This document shows, piece by piece, positions 5,644-7,661 of a DNA stretch of 7,661 nt. The stretch comes from an uncultured Collinsella sp. Lineage in GTDB: Bacteria; Actinomycetota; Coriobacteriia; Coriobacteriales; Coriobacteriaceae. Location of the stretch: positions 1 to 7,661 of the forward strand of contig CABQNF010000044.1 in NCBI GenBank assembly GCA_902465465.1, written 5' to 3'. The notes beneath the pieces were generated by a model. That model was not told the DNA's origin and did not search any database. It was given only the letters and a program-made list of their open reading frames with translations. Made by a program: the position numbers and the translations under genes. Position 1 is the first letter of the stretch. Each line of letters starts with the position of its first letter.

Positions 5644-7661
5644 ATGCCCAAGATCGATGTAGAAGAACAGCTCAAGCTGCGATTTTTGCAGCCGTTGTCC
5701 TCATGCGCGCCGCGCCGTGTTGTGGTTTGGCACGATGCGGACGGCGAGTTTGCTCCTGAGTTTGAGCGATTGGCTGCCGAGGGTTTCGACGGCGTGGGGG
5801 CCGATGCCGGCGTAATGCCTGCTCACGGTGACTTTGAGCGCCCGGTGCGCTTTGTTGAGGCCTGCGAGGGCCGTATGTTTGCCGTCAAGAAGCTCATCAA
5901 CCGCGATGACCTTGCGAGCGATATCTTGCTGTATCGCCGCTGCCCGCGCGGCAGGCTTGAGGGTGATTGGCTTGCCGATGTTGAGCTGTATGCCGATCAG
6001 TTCCAGGCTGACTATCTTTCGCTTTTGGCCGATCAGCTGGGCATCGAGAATATCGACGCCGTGCGCGAGAGCCTGCGCGAGCACAAGACGTTCTTTGATG
6101 CCAAGACCCGCTGCGCTAAGTTTGCCGCGTGTGTTCCGCATGCCTCGGGCGCATCCGATATCGAACTCGGCATCCTTACGGTGATTTTTGGCGGTAAAGA
6201 GCTTGGTGACGCGCGCCCCGCGTTTGTGCTGCGTGGCTGTATGACCATGCTGCTGCACGAGGGTCCCGAGGCGCTGGCCGAGTTGATGGACAAGTACTGC
6301 GTGCGCGATGTGCTCTCTGCCTTTATGCTTCGCTGCTATGGGTTTGAGGGACCGCTGTATGAGCGCGACTCATTGCTTATGCTTTCATCCCATGTGCTCC
6401 TTACAGCGGCGTCTACCGCGCTTCCCGAGGGAGCGCTCAAAGGACTCGAAAGCTATGTGGCTCCTGCCTACGGCCCCTATTGCCTTGAGGCGGTGCGCAC
6501 GTGGGACCAGGCCGCCGATACCCAGGCGTCGAGCGAGGACCTATTTGAGACCTGCCGTTTGGTAGAGGATGCCCGTGGGCTCTTTGCGCGGTTCGAGACC
6601 CTGCCAATCGATGCGTTAGCCTCGCTTGACGTGTTCCCGTGCGTCAACGAGGCTGTACTCTCGCAGTTGTTTAGCTCGTTTGCCCAGGGTGCGGACCGTG
6701 TTGAGGATGCGCGCGCATTTGCTGCGCGCCGTTGCGACCTAAGCTGGTACCGTCGCGTTGAGAGCTACTTTGACCTGCTTGCTGCTGTGGCCCATATGTG
6801 CTCTTTTAGGCAGACGCACGCGGGCGGGTTCCATCTGGCACAACCCCAGCAGGTGTGGGATGCCTACACGTCCGATTGGTATGCCATGGACGTTGCCTAT
6901 CGCCATATGTGCACCGCGTATCTGCAGACGCGCTCCGTTGAGTGCGATGTGCTCGAGGAGCCCACCCGCGCTGTGGCGGACTGGGCGGAGAATCTCTACA
7001 GCAACTGGTTCTTGGCGGATGCCAATGCCTGCTGGGCAGCCGCTGCGCAAGGGGAGTGGGCCGATTGCGGCTACATCGATGGCCCTGCACGGCAGGATGA
7101 GTTCTACTGGCATGTGCTGCCCACCTTTGTGGGCTCTGCCAAAACGACGGTCATTATCGTGAGCGACGCGTTGCGCTATGAGGTGGCCCGCGACGTTGCG
7201 GCGCTGCTCGAGCGCGAGCGCGGAGGCAACGTCAAGGTCTCTAGCATGCAGGCGGTCTTTCCCTCCATTACCGAGGTGGGCATGCCCGCGCTGCTGCCAC
7301 ACCAAGCGCTTGAGCTTGCAGCGGATGGCTCGTTTGTGTTGGCTGACGGCATGCCCACTGCCACGACTCCGCAGCGCGAGGCCATGCTTGCCCACGTTGA
7401 GCCCACGGCCCGCGCTTTACGCTCGAGCACATACCTCAACATGACGGGAAGCGAACGCAAGACGCTGCTCAAGGACTCAAAACTCGTCTACCTCTATCAC
7501 AACAAGATCGATGCCACGGGCGAGAAAGCCGCTACGCAGGACGACGTCTTCGGTGCCTGTGCGGACGCCGTGGAGGAACTTGCCGCATTGGCGCGTCGCG
7601 TGTGCACCGACGCCCCGGGCGCGCGTGTTGTTATAACGGCGGACCACGGCTTTATCTACAC
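5644..7661 (+). CDS. pglZ: BREX protein PglZ (alkaline-phosphatase-superfamily), 3' end outside window
   Basis: PglZ is a core BREX protein with an alkaline-phosphatase-like domain, required for defence together with PglX. The ATG at 5644 follows GGTAAGGA (5631-5638) at good spacing, 23 bases after the PglX C-terminal ORF, so translation in one operon is likely. The frame stays open for 672 codons to the window end; full-length type 1 proteins are about 800-850 residues. The N-terminus (RRVVVWHDADGEF, about residues 24-36) is typical of PglZ. The catalytic domain shows VIIVSDALRYE at 503-513 (Asp508 a likely metal ligand), FPSITEVGMPALLPH at 539-553 (Thr543 at the expected nucleophile position), YHNKIDATG near 619-627, and ITADHGFIY at 664-672 (Asp667 and His668 likely metal ligands). 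All visible active-site motifs look intact and no frameshift is present. Residue roles are assigned by family analogy. Confidence 0.93.
   Translation, partial: MPKIDVEEQLKLRFLQPLSSCAPRRVVVWHDADGEFAPEFERLAAEGFDGVGADAGVMPAHGDFERPVRFVEACEGRMFAVKKLINRDDLASDILLYRRCPRGRLEGDWLADVELYADQFQADYLSLLADQLGIENIDAVRESLREHKTFFDAKTRCAKFAACVPHASGASDIELGILTVIFGGKELGDARPAFVLRGCMTMLLHEGPEALAELMDKYCVRDVLSAFMLRCYGFEGPLYERDSLLMLSSHVLLTAASTALPEGALKGLESYVAPAYGPYCLEAVRTWDQAADTQASSEDLFETCRLVEDARGLFARFETLPIDALASLDVFPCVNEAVLSQLFSSFAQGADRVEDARAFAARRCDLSWYRRVESYFDLLAAVAHMCSFRQTHAGGFHLAQPQQVWDAYTSDWYAMDVAYRHMCTAYLQTRSVECDVLEEPTRAVADWAENLYSNWFLADANACWAAAAQGEWADCGYIDGPARQDEFYWHVLPTFVGSAKTTVIIVSDALRYEVARDVAALLERERGGNVKVSSMQAVFPSITEVGMPALLPHQALELAADGSFVLADGMPTATTPQREAMLAHVEPTARALRSSTYLNMTGSERKTLLKDSKLVYLYHNKIDATGEKAATQDDVFGACADAVEELAALARRVCTDAPGARVVITADHGFIY

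Noticed and set aside
1..7661. CRISPR arrays, tRNA or rRNA genes, insertion sequences.
   Set aside because: No regularly spaced repeats, no cloverleaf or rRNA-like sequence, and no transposase or terminal inverted repeats were seen on either strand.

Overview
The window is the central part of a BREX type 1 anti-phage locus, with all genes on the + strand: the 3' part of brxC, an interrupted pglX, and the 5' two-thirds or more of pglZ. The order brxC–pglX–pglZ is the type 1 arrangement. The genes expected outside the window (brxA and brxB upstream, brxL downstream) cannot be seen. Composition and codon use (many GAG, CGC and GCC codons; GC-rich outside one patch), together with protein style, suggest a gut-type high-GC actinobacterium, perhaps a Coriobacteriia such as Collinsella. 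This assignment is an inference and is not secure.

Layout: positions 2-1504 encode the last ~500 residues of BrxC. A 12-bp-stem hairpin lies in the 66-bp gap before pglX. Positions 1571-3778 encode the PglX N-terminus, its adenine methyltransferase domain (DPACGSG and NPPY motifs) and the start of its recognition region, ending at a premature stop. A short fragment (about 3756-3983) continues PglX in another frame and ends at the family's DWDSFETSW-type motif. Next comes an unrelated 178-codon gene (4006-4542) for a predicted membrane-anchored helical protein. A 109-bp gap follows, with a minus-strand terminator-like hairpin and an imperfect direct repeat. The C-terminal third of PglX then resumes as a separate ORF with its own ATG and ribosome binding site (4652-5620). 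pglZ starts at 5644 and runs off the window.

The most notable feature is that about 3410-4650 is sharply AT-rich compared with both sides. It covers the part of PglX that by position should read the DNA target, plus the extra gene. The simplest reading is that a recognition-region segment from a lower-GC donor replaced or was inserted into the resident pglX, bringing a passenger gene and leaving the methyltransferase split into three reading frames. PglX sets both the methylation mark and target specificity of BREX, so this locus is probably inactive, switched off, or dependent on PglX assembled from separate chains. BrxC and PglZ look intact where visible, with key PglZ metal and nucleophile motifs present, so the damage seems confined to pglX.
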